From Clostridia bacterium (lineage in GTDB: Bacteria; Bacillota; Clostridia; Oscillospirales; Acutalibacteraceae), in assembly GCA_017465465.1 (NCBI GenBank), contig JAFTWE010000005.1, forward strand, positions 1 to 43,406: a stretch of DNA of 43,406 nucleotides, in the 5' to 3' direction. The number at the start of each line of letters is the position of its first letter. Positions within the stretch are counted from its first letter, which is position 1. The notes under the pieces are model-generated. The model saw nothing but the letters and a program-made list of their open reading frames with translations, searched no databases and had not been told where the DNA came from. Shown piece after piece: positions 7,959-15,171 of the stretch. The position numbers and the translations under genes were made by a program.

Positions 7959-7998
7959 AGAGCAGAATGATTTCATTGTCATTCTGCTCTAATTTTTT
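7959..7998 (+). terminator. Terminator after integrase
   Basis: A perfect 12-bp stem AGAGCAGAATGA/TCATTCTGCTCT (7959-7970 with 7979-7990) is followed by AATTTTTTT. Confidence 0.85.
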
Positions 7999-8026
7999 TG
8001 CGTCATAAATATCCATAAAATAAGTG

Positions 8027-8078
8027 TTAAAAAACATCAAAACTACGGCACGCGGTAAAAAACACCCTAAAAAACGCT
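8027..8078. repeat. Candidate integrase arm-type repeats
   Basis: Three related words of the form (G/C/T)TAAAAAAC(A/G)(C/T)(C/T) lie at 8027-8038, 8055-8066 and 8067-8078, directly downstream of int. Short A-rich direct repeats near an attachment core are typical of integrase arm sites; the role is inferred. Confidence 0.4.
8046..8056. other. Candidate attachment-site core shared with tRNA-Trp
   Basis: CGGCACGCGGT at 8046-8056 recurs at 8303-8313 inside the tRNA-Trp gene, in the anticodon-stem/variable-loop part. A repeat shared between an integrase-proximal end and a tRNA gene is the usual trace of integration. The core is short and the far end of the element is not in the window. Confidence 0.45.
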
Positions 8079-8228
8079 ACATTTTCAATCAACCAAAAGC
8101 TCAAACCCCCTTATAACAACAGGGCTCGCGGTCTTTTGCGGGGGACATATCGGGGGACATATAGTGCTCGAAAATGTACGATATTTTACGGTAAATTGCG
8201 ATTTTAGCAAAATTGATTTTAGGTATGA
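8079..8228. other. Non-coding region with 12-bp tandem repeat, next to element end
   Basis: No gene is visible. Two adjacent exact copies of CGGGGGACATAT occupy 8139-8150 and 8151-8162. The rest is unstructured AT-rich DNA up to the tRNA terminator. Confidence 0.6.
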
Positions 8229-8272
8229 AAAAAGCCCGAAACCCTTGTAAAATCAAGGTTTTTCGGACTTTT
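8229..8272 (-). terminator. Terminator of the tRNA-Ile2/Met-Trp transcript
   Basis: A long imperfect stem pairs 8230-8247 with 8254-8271. Read on the minus strand it is followed by a T-run (TTTTTTC), right after the tRNA-Trp 3' end. Confidence 0.75.
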
Positions 8273-8275
8273 CTT

Positions 8276-8351
8276 TGGCAGGGGCAGAAGGGCTCGAACC
8301 CTCGGCACGCGGTTTTGGAGACCGCTGCTCTACCAACTGAGCTATACCCCT
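8276..8351 (-). tRNA. tRNA-Trp (CCA)
   Basis: Complete 76-nt cloverleaf with encoded CCA. Acceptor AGGGGTA/TGCCCCT, D arm GCTC...GAGC, anticodon arm GCGGT-CTCCAAA-ACCGC with anticodon CCA, T loop TTCGAGC. It is the second gene of a two-tRNA minus-strand unit and the probable integration target of the neighbouring element. Confidence 0.95.
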
Positions 8352-8360
8352 ATATTTAAT

Positions 8361-8437
8361 TGGTGGACCATCAGGGACTCGAACCCCGGACCGACCGGTT
8401 ATGAGCCGGTTGCTCTAACCAACTGAGCTAATGGTCC
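8361..8437 (-). tRNA. tRNA with CAU anticodon, probably tRNA-Ile2
   Basis: Complete 77-nt cloverleaf with encoded CCA; acceptor GGACCAT/ATGGTCC, anticodon arm ACCGG-CTCATAA-CCGGT. The GGACC acceptor resembles Firmicutes Ile2 (lysidine-modified CAU) rather than elongator Met, which elsewhere in this window begins GGCGGCA. Ile2 is preferred but not proven. Confidence 0.85.
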
Positions 8438-8455
8438 TTCTCAAACAGCTTCAAT

Positions 8456-8484
8456 AGTTTATCAAATTATACGCTTTTTGTCAA
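8456..8484 (-). promoter_or_regulatory. Promoter of the two-tRNA unit
   Basis: On the minus strand TTGACA (8479-8484), 17 bp, TAAACT (8456-8461), about 20 nt before the first tRNA. Confidence 0.75.
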
Positions 8485-8519
8485 TACTTTATAATAAAAT
8501 ATTTATTTTTATTTTTCTA

Positions 8520-8548
8520 TTGAAATTTATTTCCAAAAGTGATAAAAT
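8520..8548 (+). promoter_or_regulatory. Promoter of the 52-aa peptide gene
   Basis: TTGAAA (8520-8525), 17 bp, TAAAAT (8543-8548). It is divergent from the tRNA promoter. Confidence 0.7.
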
Positions 8549-8580
8549 TAGTTATCTTTTAGAAAGGGAGGCAGTGTATA

Positions 8581-8739
8581 ATGGCAGATTTACTTTCTTC
8601 ACTCGTTGAGTATTTTTCAAATATGGATTGGGATGCATTGATGGCAGACTTCCAGGTTATCATCGATGGTGTTGACTTCGACCTTGTAGTTGAAACTTTC
8701 AAATCTTTGGCTGACACTATTTCAGCTCTCTTTGCTTAA
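8581..8739 (+). CDS. 52-residue acidic amphipathic peptide, unknown function
   Basis: A short gene with its own promoter, a good ribosome binding site (AAAGGGAGG), and its own terminator, so it is a complete monocistronic unit. The product has 10 acidic residues and a single lysine (net charge about -9) and alternating large hydrophobic residues, which predicts amphipathic helices. Two halves look loosely alike (VEYFSNMDWDALMADF and GVDFDLVVETFKSLADTI). There is no signal peptide, cysteine pair or known motif. It lies between the tRNA pair and the copper operon with no evident partner. It could be a structural or signalling peptide or a small protein inhibitor; no function can be assigned. 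Confidence 0.8.
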   Translation: MADLLSSLVEYFSNMDWDALMADFQVIIDGVDFDLVVETFKSLADTISALFA

Positions 8740-8751
8740 TCCGTAAATTCA

Positions 8752-8786
8752 GGAGGCAATCGTTTGATTGCCTCTGTTTTTTTTTG
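8752..8786 (+). terminator. Terminator of the 52-aa peptide gene
   Basis: A perfect 9-bp stem GAGGCAATC/GATTGCCTC (8753-8761 with 8766-8774), loop GTTT, then TGTTTTTTTTT. Confidence 0.9.
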
Positions 8787-8788
8787 CC

Positions 8789-8817
8789 TTGACATATACC
8801 CCGTGGGGGTATATAAT
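8789..8817 (+). promoter_or_regulatory. Copper operon promoter with embedded CsoR operator
   Basis: TTGACA (8789-8794), 17 bp, TATAAT (8812-8817): full consensus. The spacer and start of the -10 form an inverted repeat TATACCCC/GGGGTATA (8795-8802/8806-8813), the GC-rich type of site bound by CsoR repressors. CsoR bound here would block RNA polymerase until copper releases it. Confidence 0.88.
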
Positions 8818-8836
8818 TTCACTGAGGTGATTAGTT

Positions 8837-9133
8837 ATGGATAATTGCTGTTGCAAAATGAAATCCACCCCGCGAAGCGAAGAAAGCCAGAAGCTTCTTC
8901 AAAATCGGCTTAACCGAATGATTGGTCAGCTTGGCGGGATTAAAAATATGATTGACGACAACCGTTATTGCGGTGATATTCTCACCCAGATTGCCGCGGT
9001 TGAAAGTGCCTTGCAGAATTTTGGTTATATTATTTTACAAGACCACCTTGAAACCTGTGTTACTGATGAAATTAAAAACGGAAGTGATACAATAATTGAC
9101 GAAACTATTGACCTTATTAAAAAGCTGAAATAG
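8837..9133 (+). CDS. csoR: CsoR-family copper-sensing repressor
   Basis: A 98-residue all-helical DUF156/CsoR protein, ATG preceded by GAGGTGA. The family core RLNRMIGQLGGIKNMIDDNRYCGDILTQI is present, and the Cu(I) ligand triad is visible as Cys in NRYCGD (about residue 45) and His/Cys in DHLETCV (about 70 and 74). An extra CCC cluster lies at residues 4-6. CsoR binds DNA in the apo form and lets go on Cu(I) binding. It autoregulates with copA from the promoter just upstream; only nine bases separate the two genes. Confidence 0.93.
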   Translation: MDNCCCKMKSTPRSEESQKLLQNRLNRMIGQLGGIKNMIDDNRYCGDILTQIAAVESALQNFGYIILQDHLETCVTDEIKNGSDTIIDETIDLIKKLK

Positions 9134-9142
9134 AGGTGAATT

Positions 9143-11680
9143 ATGACTAACGAAAAATTTTCAGTTACGGGTATGACCTGCGCCGCCTGCCAGGCTAATG
9201 TAACCAAAGCGGTCAGCAAGCTCGACGGTGTTCAAAGCGTTGATGTCAACCTTTTGAGCGGCAGTATGAAAGCTGAATTTGACGAAAGCGTTATTTCAAA
9301 AGCTGAAATCATTACCGCTGTTGAAGCAATCGGCTACGGCGCTTCGGTATTTGGCTCTGCCGCTGAAAGCACAACACTTAAAAGTGAGTGGAATTCCAAA
9401 AGAAAATCCGCAGATGATGAAAGAAAATCAATGAAAACAAGGCTGATTTCTTCAATAATTTTACTCGTTCCCCTTATGTATATTGCAATGGGCGGAATGA
9501 TGGGGCTTCCTCTCCCCTCTTTTTTTGAAAATCCGTTAAACTCTGCCTTTACTCAGTTTCTCATTACCGTTCCCGTTCTTATTATTAACAAAAAATTCTT
9601 TGTATCAGGCTTTAAGGCTCTTTTGAAAAAGGTTCCTAATATGGATTCTCTTGTTGCAATCGGCTCAGGAGCGTCTTTGGTTTACGGAATTTTTGCAATT
9701 TACCGAATGATTTACGGCATCAGCTACGGGAACTCGGAAATTCTTCATCAATATGCTCATTCGCTCTATTTTGAATCAAGTGCAATGATTCTCACCCTTG
9801 TTACGGTGGGTAAATATCTTGAATCCCGTTCAAAGGCCAAAACCTCACAAACTCTTGAAAAGCTGATTGACCTTGCACCCAAAACAGCAACGGTTATCAG
9901 AAACGACAGAGAATTTTCGGTTAAAACTGAGCAGATTGTGGTTGACGATATTGTGGTTATAAAGCCCGGTGAAAGCATACCGGTTGACGGCGTTATAGTA
10001 AGCGGTAACGGCTTTATTGACCAATCGGCAATCACAGGTGAAAGTGTTCCCGTTGAAAAGCATGAGGGCGACAGCGTTATATCTGCCACTATTAACAAAA
10101 ACGGCTCGTTTAAATTCAGAACCTCAAAGGTCGGCGGCGACACAACACTTTCACAGATTATCAGAATGGTTGATGAAGCCGGCAGCACCAAAGCCCCCAT
10201 TGCAAGGCTTGCAGATAAAATCAGCGGTATTTTTGTGCCGATTGTTATATGCATAGCTATTGTTACGGCGATTGTGTGGCTTTTAATTGGCAAGGATTTT
10301 GAATTTGCGCTCAACTGCGCTGTTTCTGTTCTTGTTATTTCCTGCCCTTGTGCCCTCGGACTTGCTACCCCCGTTGCAATTATGGTAGGCACAGGCAAAG
10401 CGGCTGAGTTTGGCATATTGATTAAATCTGCCGAAAGCCTTGAAACGCTTCACAGTATAGACACCGTAGTGCTTGATAAAACAGGTACAGTTACATCAGG
10501 CCACCCGTCGGTTAAAGACATTATTGTTTTAAAAGAGGAGCTGAGTGAAAAAGACTTTTTGCTCATTGCCGCAAGCCTTGAAAAAAACAGCGAGCATCCT
10601 CTTGCAGAAGCAGTAGTTGCAAAAGCAAATGATGTCGGCGGCACATTCTTTGAGGTTGACAGCTTTACTGCTATCCCCGGCAGAGGCATAAGGGCTGAAA
10701 TTGACGGCAAAGCTTATCTTGCAGGAAACATTCCTCTTCTAAATGAAAACGGAATTAACCTGACCGACAAAGAAACAAGACTTATTGAAAAGCTTGCTTT
10801 TGAGGGCAAAACCCCGTTGATTTTTGCCGAAAGCGGTGCTATTTTAGGAATTATTTCGGTAGCAGATACCATAAGAGAAACAAGTAAAGAAGCGATAAAT
10901 GAGCTTCACAAAATGGGAATCAAAACCGTTCTTCTCACAGGTGACAATAAATTAACCGCCAGGGCTATCGGCAAGGAGCTTGAAATTTCTGAAATCATCA
11001 GCGATGTTTTACCCGGTGACAAAGACACCTGCATAAAGAATTTACAGCAAAAGGGCCGCAAGGTTGCAATGATTGGTGACGGTATCAACGACGCTCCTGC
11101 ACTGACGAGAGCAGATGTGGGAATTGCAATAGGTGCAGGAACCGACATTGCCGTTGAGTCTGCAAATATTGTTTTGATGAAAGACTCATTAAAGGATGCC
11201 GTAACGGCAATTAAGCTCAGCAAAGCTGTTATACGAAACATCAGAATGAATTTATTCTGGGCATTCTTTTACAATGCATTGGGCATTCCCCTTGCGGCAG
11301 GAGTATTTTATCCGATATTCGGAATTTTGCTAAGCCCGATGATTGGCTCATTGGCAATGAGCTGCAGCTCACTTTGTGTTGTTACCAATGCGCTGAGATT
11401 AAGATTTTTTAAAGACGGCGGAAAAGCCGAAGAAGAAAATATAATTACACCAAAGAAAGGAGAAGATAAAATGAAAAAGGTATTAAGCATTGAGGGTATG
11501 ATGTGCCCACACTGTCAGGCTCACGTTTTGAAAGCACTTGAAGCAGTTGAGGGCGTTGAAAGCGTTGAAGTAAGCCTTGAAGAAAAGAATGCAACAGTTA
11601 CTCTTAAAGCTGATGTGAGCAACGAAGTGCTGACAAAAGCAGTAACCAATGCAGGCTACACAGTAACAGATTGCAAATAA
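9143..11680 (+). CDS. copA: Copper-exporting P1B-type ATPase with fused C-terminal CopZ-like domain
   Basis: An 845-residue pump, ATG preceded by GAGGTGA. Order: N-terminal heavy-metal domain with GMTCAAC (about residues 10-16), eight-helix membrane core, TGE actuator loop (ITGES, about 298), CPC ion site in SCPCALGLATP (about 401-403), phosphorylation Asp in DKTGT (about 444), ATP-binding domain with HP in EHPLA, and hinge GDGINDAPAL (about 647). It moves Cu(I) out of the cytoplasm. The protein does not end after the last helix: a charged linker leads into a second heavy-metal domain with GMMCPHC (about 785-791) that looks like a complete CopZ. Most CopA proteins have these domains only at the N-terminus. 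An internal ribosome binding site precedes this part. Confidence 0.95.
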   Translation: MTNEKFSVTGMTCAACQANVTKAVSKLDGVQSVDVNLLSGSMKAEFDESVISKAEIITAVEAIGYGASVFGSAAESTTLKSEWNSKRKSADDERKSMKTRLISSIILLVPLMYIAMGGMMGLPLPSFFENPLNSAFTQFLITVPVLIINKKFFVSGFKALLKKVPNMDSLVAIGSGASLVYGIFAIYRMIYGISYGNSEILHQYAHSLYFESSAMILTLVTVGKYLESRSKAKTSQTLEKLIDLAPKTATVIRNDREFSVKTEQIVVDDIVVIKPGESIPVDGVIVSGNGFIDQSAITGESVPVEKHEGDSVISATINKNGSFKFRTSKVGGDTTLSQIIRMVDEAGSTKAPIARLADKISGIFVPIVICIAIVTAIVWLLIGKDFEFALNCAVSVLVISCPCALGLATPVAIMVGTGKAAEFGILIKSAESLETLHSIDTVVLDKTGTVTSGHPSVKDIIVLKEELSEKDFLLIAASLEKNSEHPLAEAVVAKANDVGGTFFEVDSFTAIPGRGIRAEIDGKAYLAGNIPLLNENGINLTDKETRLIEKLAFEGKTPLIFAESGAILGIISVADTIRETSKEAINELHKMGIKTVLLTGDNKLTARAIGKELEISEIISDVLPGDKDTCIKNLQQKGRKVAMIGDGINDAPALTRADVGIAIGAGTDIAVESANIVLMKDSLKDAVTAIKLSKAVIRNIRMNLFWAFFYNALGIPLAAGVFYPIFGILLSPMIGSLAMSCSSLCVVTNALRLRFFKDGGKAEEENIITPKKGEDKMKKVLSIEGMMCPHCQAHVLKALEAVEGVESVEVSLEEKNATVTLKADVSNEVLTKAVTNAGYTVTDCK
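11471..11680 (+). CDS. copZ: Possible separate CopZ chaperone from an internal start in copA
   Basis: Within the copA frame the sequence AAAGAAAGGAG lies at the right distance before ATG 11471, and the 69 residues from there form a full CopZ-type fold beginning MKKVLSIEGMMCPHC. It looks like a copZ gene whose upstream copA stop codon has been lost, so both a fused and a free chaperone may be made. CopZ would carry Cu(I) to the pump or to CsoR. Which products exist cannot be told from sequence. Confidence 0.55.
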   Translation: MKKVLSIEGMMCPHCQAHVLKALEAVEGVESVEVSLEEKNATVTLKADVSNEVLTKAVTNAGYTVTDCK

Positions 11681-11684
11681 AATG

Positions 11685-11716
11685 AAAGCTCGGAGTAAAA
11701 TCCGAGCTTTTGTTTT
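11685..11716 (+). terminator. Terminator of the copper operon
   Basis: Stem AAAGCTCGGA/TCCGAGCTTT (11685-11694 with 11701-11710) followed by TGTTTT. Confidence 0.85.
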
Positions 11717-11771
11717 GAGTTTTCGGTGTGAAGAAAATCACCGCACCTTACAAAAATACCATAGACACATC

Positions 11772-11840
11772 GTAAGGGTTGACGACCTCGGCAACCCGAC
11801 TAAGATAAAAAATCGGGAGGGCGCGGAGACCCTCCCTTAC
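11772..11840. repeat. Small inverted-repeat element with two internal hairpins
   Basis: A 69-bp unit bounded by GTAAGGG (11772-11778) and CCCTTAC (11834-11840). Inside, GGGTTG pairs with CAACCC and GGGAGGG with CCCTCCC. This is the build of small non-coding repeats scattered in Clostridia genomes. It lies between convergent copA and the unknown gene at 11845. Confidence 0.6.
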
Positions 11841-11844
11841 AAAA

Positions 11845-12459
11845 TTATTCTTCAAGCACTTCAAACTTTATCCAAAGTTCTTTTAATCGTTCTATATCAT
11901 TCTCATCATCTGTATAAAATTCACACAACTCTTCATGTGCAATACTATACAGTACCAATTCATCTTTGTTAAGAAAGCATAAATCTGAGGGCAAGCCTGT
12001 ATTGTCAAATAATCTTTGCCAACTAAAAAGAGAATCTACTGTTTTTAAAATCTCAGCGGATTCTTTGTTTAGTTCATACTCTATCACAGTTAGATTATAT
12101 CCGTGTAAGGAATAATGATATTTTGAAGAATCATATTTTTTAAGAATAAACGGTTCTAATTTTTTCAAAATTGGTTCCGCAGAATTCAAATAATCATAAA
12201 AGCTTTGCGGTGACGATAATCCTTCTCCGCCTAAAATCCGAACTTTGCCTATTTTTGAAATTGGTTCACCCATCATTTCATAGTTATACTCATCAATGAT
12301 TTCCTTATTATAATCAGGAAGATTAACAGTAAAACGGTCACATCGGGTACATAAAAAGTCAATCAGCTTTTTATATTTACCTGTTTTAACATTTTTCTTA
12401 AAACTTAAAACCATACAAAAACTGCGCAAGAGGACTGTTCTCTCTTGTGTTTCTCCCAT
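11845..12459 (-). CDS. Hypothetical protein
   Basis: A 204-residue protein with no recognised domain; charged, with many Tyr, Leu and Glu, and no signal peptide or membrane helix, so probably cytoplasmic. The start ATG at 12457-12459 lies two bases after the stop of the DUF5696-type gene, consistent with translational coupling; an internal ATG at 12412-12414 is an alternative. It is AT-richer than the genes upstream of it, and ends against a small inverted-repeat element, so it may be a later addition to the end of the recA operon. Confidence 0.65.
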   Translation of the reverse strand: MGETQERTVLLRSFCMVLSFKKNVKTGKYKKLIDFLCTRCDRFTVNLPDYNKEIIDEYNYEMMGEPISKIGKVRILGGEGLSSPQSFYDYLNSAEPILKKLEPFILKKYDSSKYHYSLHGYNLTVIEYELNKESAEILKTVDSLFSWQRLFDNTGLPSDLCFLNKDELVLYSIAHEELCEFYTDDENDIERLKELWIKFEVLEE

Positions 12460-12461
12460 TT

Positions 12462-14591
12462 TTAATCTATTCTCAAATAACTCTTTGCGGGGATGGTTAC
12501 GCCGCTGACGGTGGCGGGAGCGTTATTATAGTTTACATAAATCATTGCCGCATCACCGTAGGTTGTGAGGTAAACACCGTCTTTCAGGCATTCGTGGGCG
12601 GTTATTCGTTCACTTTCAAGGCCGAAAAGTGCATCGGCGGCTATTGAGTAGCAATCAACAAGGTCATTGACTATGTTATCAAAAAGCAAATTGTTCTTTT
12701 GATTTTTGTCTATGTATACGGTGGTAAACGACGGGCAGACACCGTATTCAATGCATTGAAGGGTTGCTGTTTTCATATCCTGCTGAGTGTTTATTGGTGT
12801 GCCTGCAACGGTTACTCTGCCGTGAAGCACCGACTGAACAAAAGGAATCGCAACATAATATTCGCACTCATCATAATAAACCGTCATAGGCATATTTATA
12901 ACAGCTGAGCTGTTTTTGAGCATATACATATTGCCCTTATCCGTCATAACTCCACCTGCATTTGCAAGTGCAGGCAGCTGAGCCGAAATATCGGTTTTCA
13001 TTTTTCCCCTTGATACATTGTTAGCAGAATAGTCTGAAACAAGATATTCACCGTCACCAATGCAGTAGCCTGAAATTGAATTGTCTGCTTCAAGCTCAAT
13101 CAAATCAGCCACAAAGGAGCTGATGTCTTCACTTTTTCTGAAGCGGAATTTAACGGTGTTATCGGCTGTTTCATCGGGAGATTTATTTTCAACCGCCACG
13201 GCAGTTGACTTATTCATAGCTTTTACTGCCGAGAAGTCAAATTTGCCGAAAACACTCGGATATGAAAGAATATCGGCATCAATAAACATTGAGATGTTTT
13301 GTGAAAAAGCATAATCGCACAGCTCTTGAAAATCTTTTTTACTGCCCAAAGAGGACACAACCGAGGCGGAGTTTTGCTTTAACACACCTGTATATCTCAC
13401 CGCAATATTATCAACACCCTTTGACTTCACTCGCGAAAGAATATCCAGAGCCTGAGAAAAGGTGGTGTATTTTACATTTATCGGTGACCAGGCACTTGAT
13501 TTGTATGCGCCTGTGAGGGTTAAATAAAGAGGTACACTTTCCTGCATTTCAACATCGGTTGAGGGCAGCGAGCCGTTACGGATAAACTGCTCTCGGCAGG
13601 AGGATGCAATTTCGGAATAAGACGCGTTATCTCCCGAAAGGAACTTATAGCAAAGTGAAACACAGTCGCCGTAGGGATTGTGGCTGAGATAAGCTTCGTC
13701 ATTCACAGCGCAGTCATAAATTTCAAAATCTGCATACACACTGCTTAAGGAATTTTTATCACTCACGGCTTTAACAGTTGCAATTTCTTCACCGCTGTCA
13801 ATAATGACAGCTATGGCACTCTCCCCTGTTTTCACTCCGAAGGCGCCCATAATTGCGTCGGCAGTGCTGATGGTTTTAACCGAATAATCATCACCGTAAA
13901 CTTTGGCTTCAAAAGCTTTTGTTCCCTCACACAGGGCAGGATAAACCACCGCACCGCAACCGTCGGGAATAAGAAGAAAATCTTCTTGACCGGGATTTTC
14001 AAAGGAGCACAGCCCCGGCAGAACCGACAGTGAAGAAACAGCGCAGTTATCATTATCAGTAAGATTTCTCACCTGACAGTCGGTAAAAAGACTGCCGTCT
14101 TTGAGTATAACACTCAGAATTGCCTCAAAGGCAATGTCTTCTGAGGTAAATGTGTCGCGTTTTTGGTCAGAAAGGCGGTATATAATTCTCACGCCGTTTT
14201 CCAAAATATCATACTGCCATTGAGAAAAAGCCACGCTGTTATCCTGAGAATTGAGGTAATATTTGCCGCCTTTTCCGATTATTTCCATAGTGAGCATACT
14301 GCTTACAGCACCGTTTGGTAAAGCATACCACCAATGGTCCTGAGAAAGCTCCCTTACGGCAATTTCGGATGTGGTTTTATTAAAATACAGCTCAATAAAG
14401 CCTGATGAAGCAATTTGCTCAAATGAGCTTTGTTCGCTTCTGTGAAGCTCCTGAGAAACGGGAGAAGAAAAAATTTGGCTGTTAAAAGCGACCTTGCTTA
14501 CTGAATTTTCGCGAAAGAACACCCCTGTGAGCACAATACCCACAGCAAGAAGAAAACACAGTATTCTGATTATCACTTTTAACAGCTTCAT
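12462..14591 (-). CDS. DUF5696-type membrane-anchored protein
   Basis: A 709-residue protein, ATG 10 bases after the pgsA stop with GGAG upstream. Residues 1-27 form an N-terminal membrane anchor or uncleaved signal (VIIRILCFLLAVGIVLTGVFF). The remainder has features I associate with DUF5696: a LIPDGCGAVVYP motif in the middle, an IPFVQSVLHGRV motif near residue 590, and a C-terminal strand-rich segment ending VTIPAKSYLRID. DUF5696 proteins are extracytoplasmic and look like glycoside-hydrolase-related proteins in Firmicutes; activity is not established. It follows pgsA in the recA operon, so an envelope-linked role is plausible. The family call is from memory of motifs. Confidence 0.65.
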   Translation of the reverse strand: MKLLKVIIRILCFLLAVGIVLTGVFFRENSVSKVAFNSQIFSSPVSQELHRSEQSSFEQIASSGFIELYFNKTTSEIAVRELSQDHWWYALPNGAVSSMLTMEIIGKGGKYYLNSQDNSVAFSQWQYDILENGVRIIYRLSDQKRDTFTSEDIAFEAILSVILKDGSLFTDCQVRNLTDNDNCAVSSLSVLPGLCSFENPGQEDFLLIPDGCGAVVYPALCEGTKAFEAKVYGDDYSVKTISTADAIMGAFGVKTGESAIAVIIDSGEEIATVKAVSDKNSLSSVYADFEIYDCAVNDEAYLSHNPYGDCVSLCYKFLSGDNASYSEIASSCREQFIRNGSLPSTDVEMQESVPLYLTLTGAYKSSAWSPINVKYTTFSQALDILSRVKSKGVDNIAVRYTGVLKQNSASVVSSLGSKKDFQELCDYAFSQNISMFIDADILSYPSVFGKFDFSAVKAMNKSTAVAVENKSPDETADNTVKFRFRKSEDISSFVADLIELEADNSISGYCIGDGEYLVSDYSANNVSRGKMKTDISAQLPALANAGGVMTDKGNMYMLKNSSAVINMPMTVYYDECEYYVAIPFVQSVLHGRVTVAGTPINTQQDMKTATLQCIEYGVCPSFTTVYIDKNQKNNLLFDNIVNDLVDCYSIAADALFGLESERITAHECLKDGVYLTTYGDAAMIYVNYNNAPATVSGVTIPAKSYLRID

Positions 14592-14601
14592 AATTGCTCC
14601 G

Positions 14602-15159
14602 TTATTTTGTAAAGTCGATTACATTTTTGCTTTCTTTGTAATAAATAACTGCCGAAATTATTCCCATAACAGCAGTGATGCCAAGGAAAACATTTGAGAA
14701 AACAGGAAGAGAAAACGGCAATGTAATCAATTCATTGATTCCGCAGAAAATCATTACGGTAATCAAAGCGGTCATCTGCATAACAGTTTTAATCTTGCCG
14801 AAAATATTGGCAGGAATCACCACACCCTGAGATGAGGCAATAAGACGAAGAGATGTCATAACAAACTCACGCACAAGGATTGCCATAACAATCCAGATAT
14901 TGCAAAGCCCGTCTTTCATAAAGGCAAGAAGCCCTGCGGTAACGAGCATTTTATCTGCAATAGGGTCAAGGAACTGGCCGAAAACCGTGATGAGATTATG
15001 CTTTCTTGCGATGTGACCGTCAACAGCATCGGTAATTGCGCCGATGATAAAAATCGCCACAGCTATAAGGTATCTGAAAGGAATATCCATCAAAAAAACT
15101 GCAAGAAAAACAGGAACTAAAAAAATTCTGAAAATTGAAATTTTATTTGGTGTATTCAT
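14602..15159 (-). CDS. pgsA: CDP-diacylglycerol--glycerol-3-phosphate 3-phosphatidyltransferase
   Basis: A 185-residue integral membrane enzyme with about five helices. The CDP-alcohol phosphotransferase signature is visible at about residues 42-68 (TDAVDGHIAR, then GQFLDPIADKM), with the four aspartates that bind metal and CDP. It makes phosphatidylglycerol phosphate, the committed step to phosphatidylglycerol and cardiolipin. It sits 12 bases after rimO in the usual recA-recX-rimO-pgsA order. Start ATG is preceded by GTGAGG. Confidence 0.92.
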   Translation of the reverse strand: MNTPNKISIFRIFLVPVFLAVFLMDIPFRYLIAVAIFIIGAITDAVDGHIARKHNLITVFGQFLDPIADKMLVTAGLLAFMKDGLCNIWIVMAILVREFVMTSLRLIASSQGVVIPANIFGKIKTVMQMTALITVMIFCGINELITLPFSLPVFSNVFLGITAVMGIISAVIYYKESKNVIDFTK

Positions 15160-15171
15160 CTTAACCTCACA

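Noticed and set aside
9766..10416. 216-codon minus-strand frame inside copA
   Set aside because: Antisense shadow of a conserved gene; no start signals.
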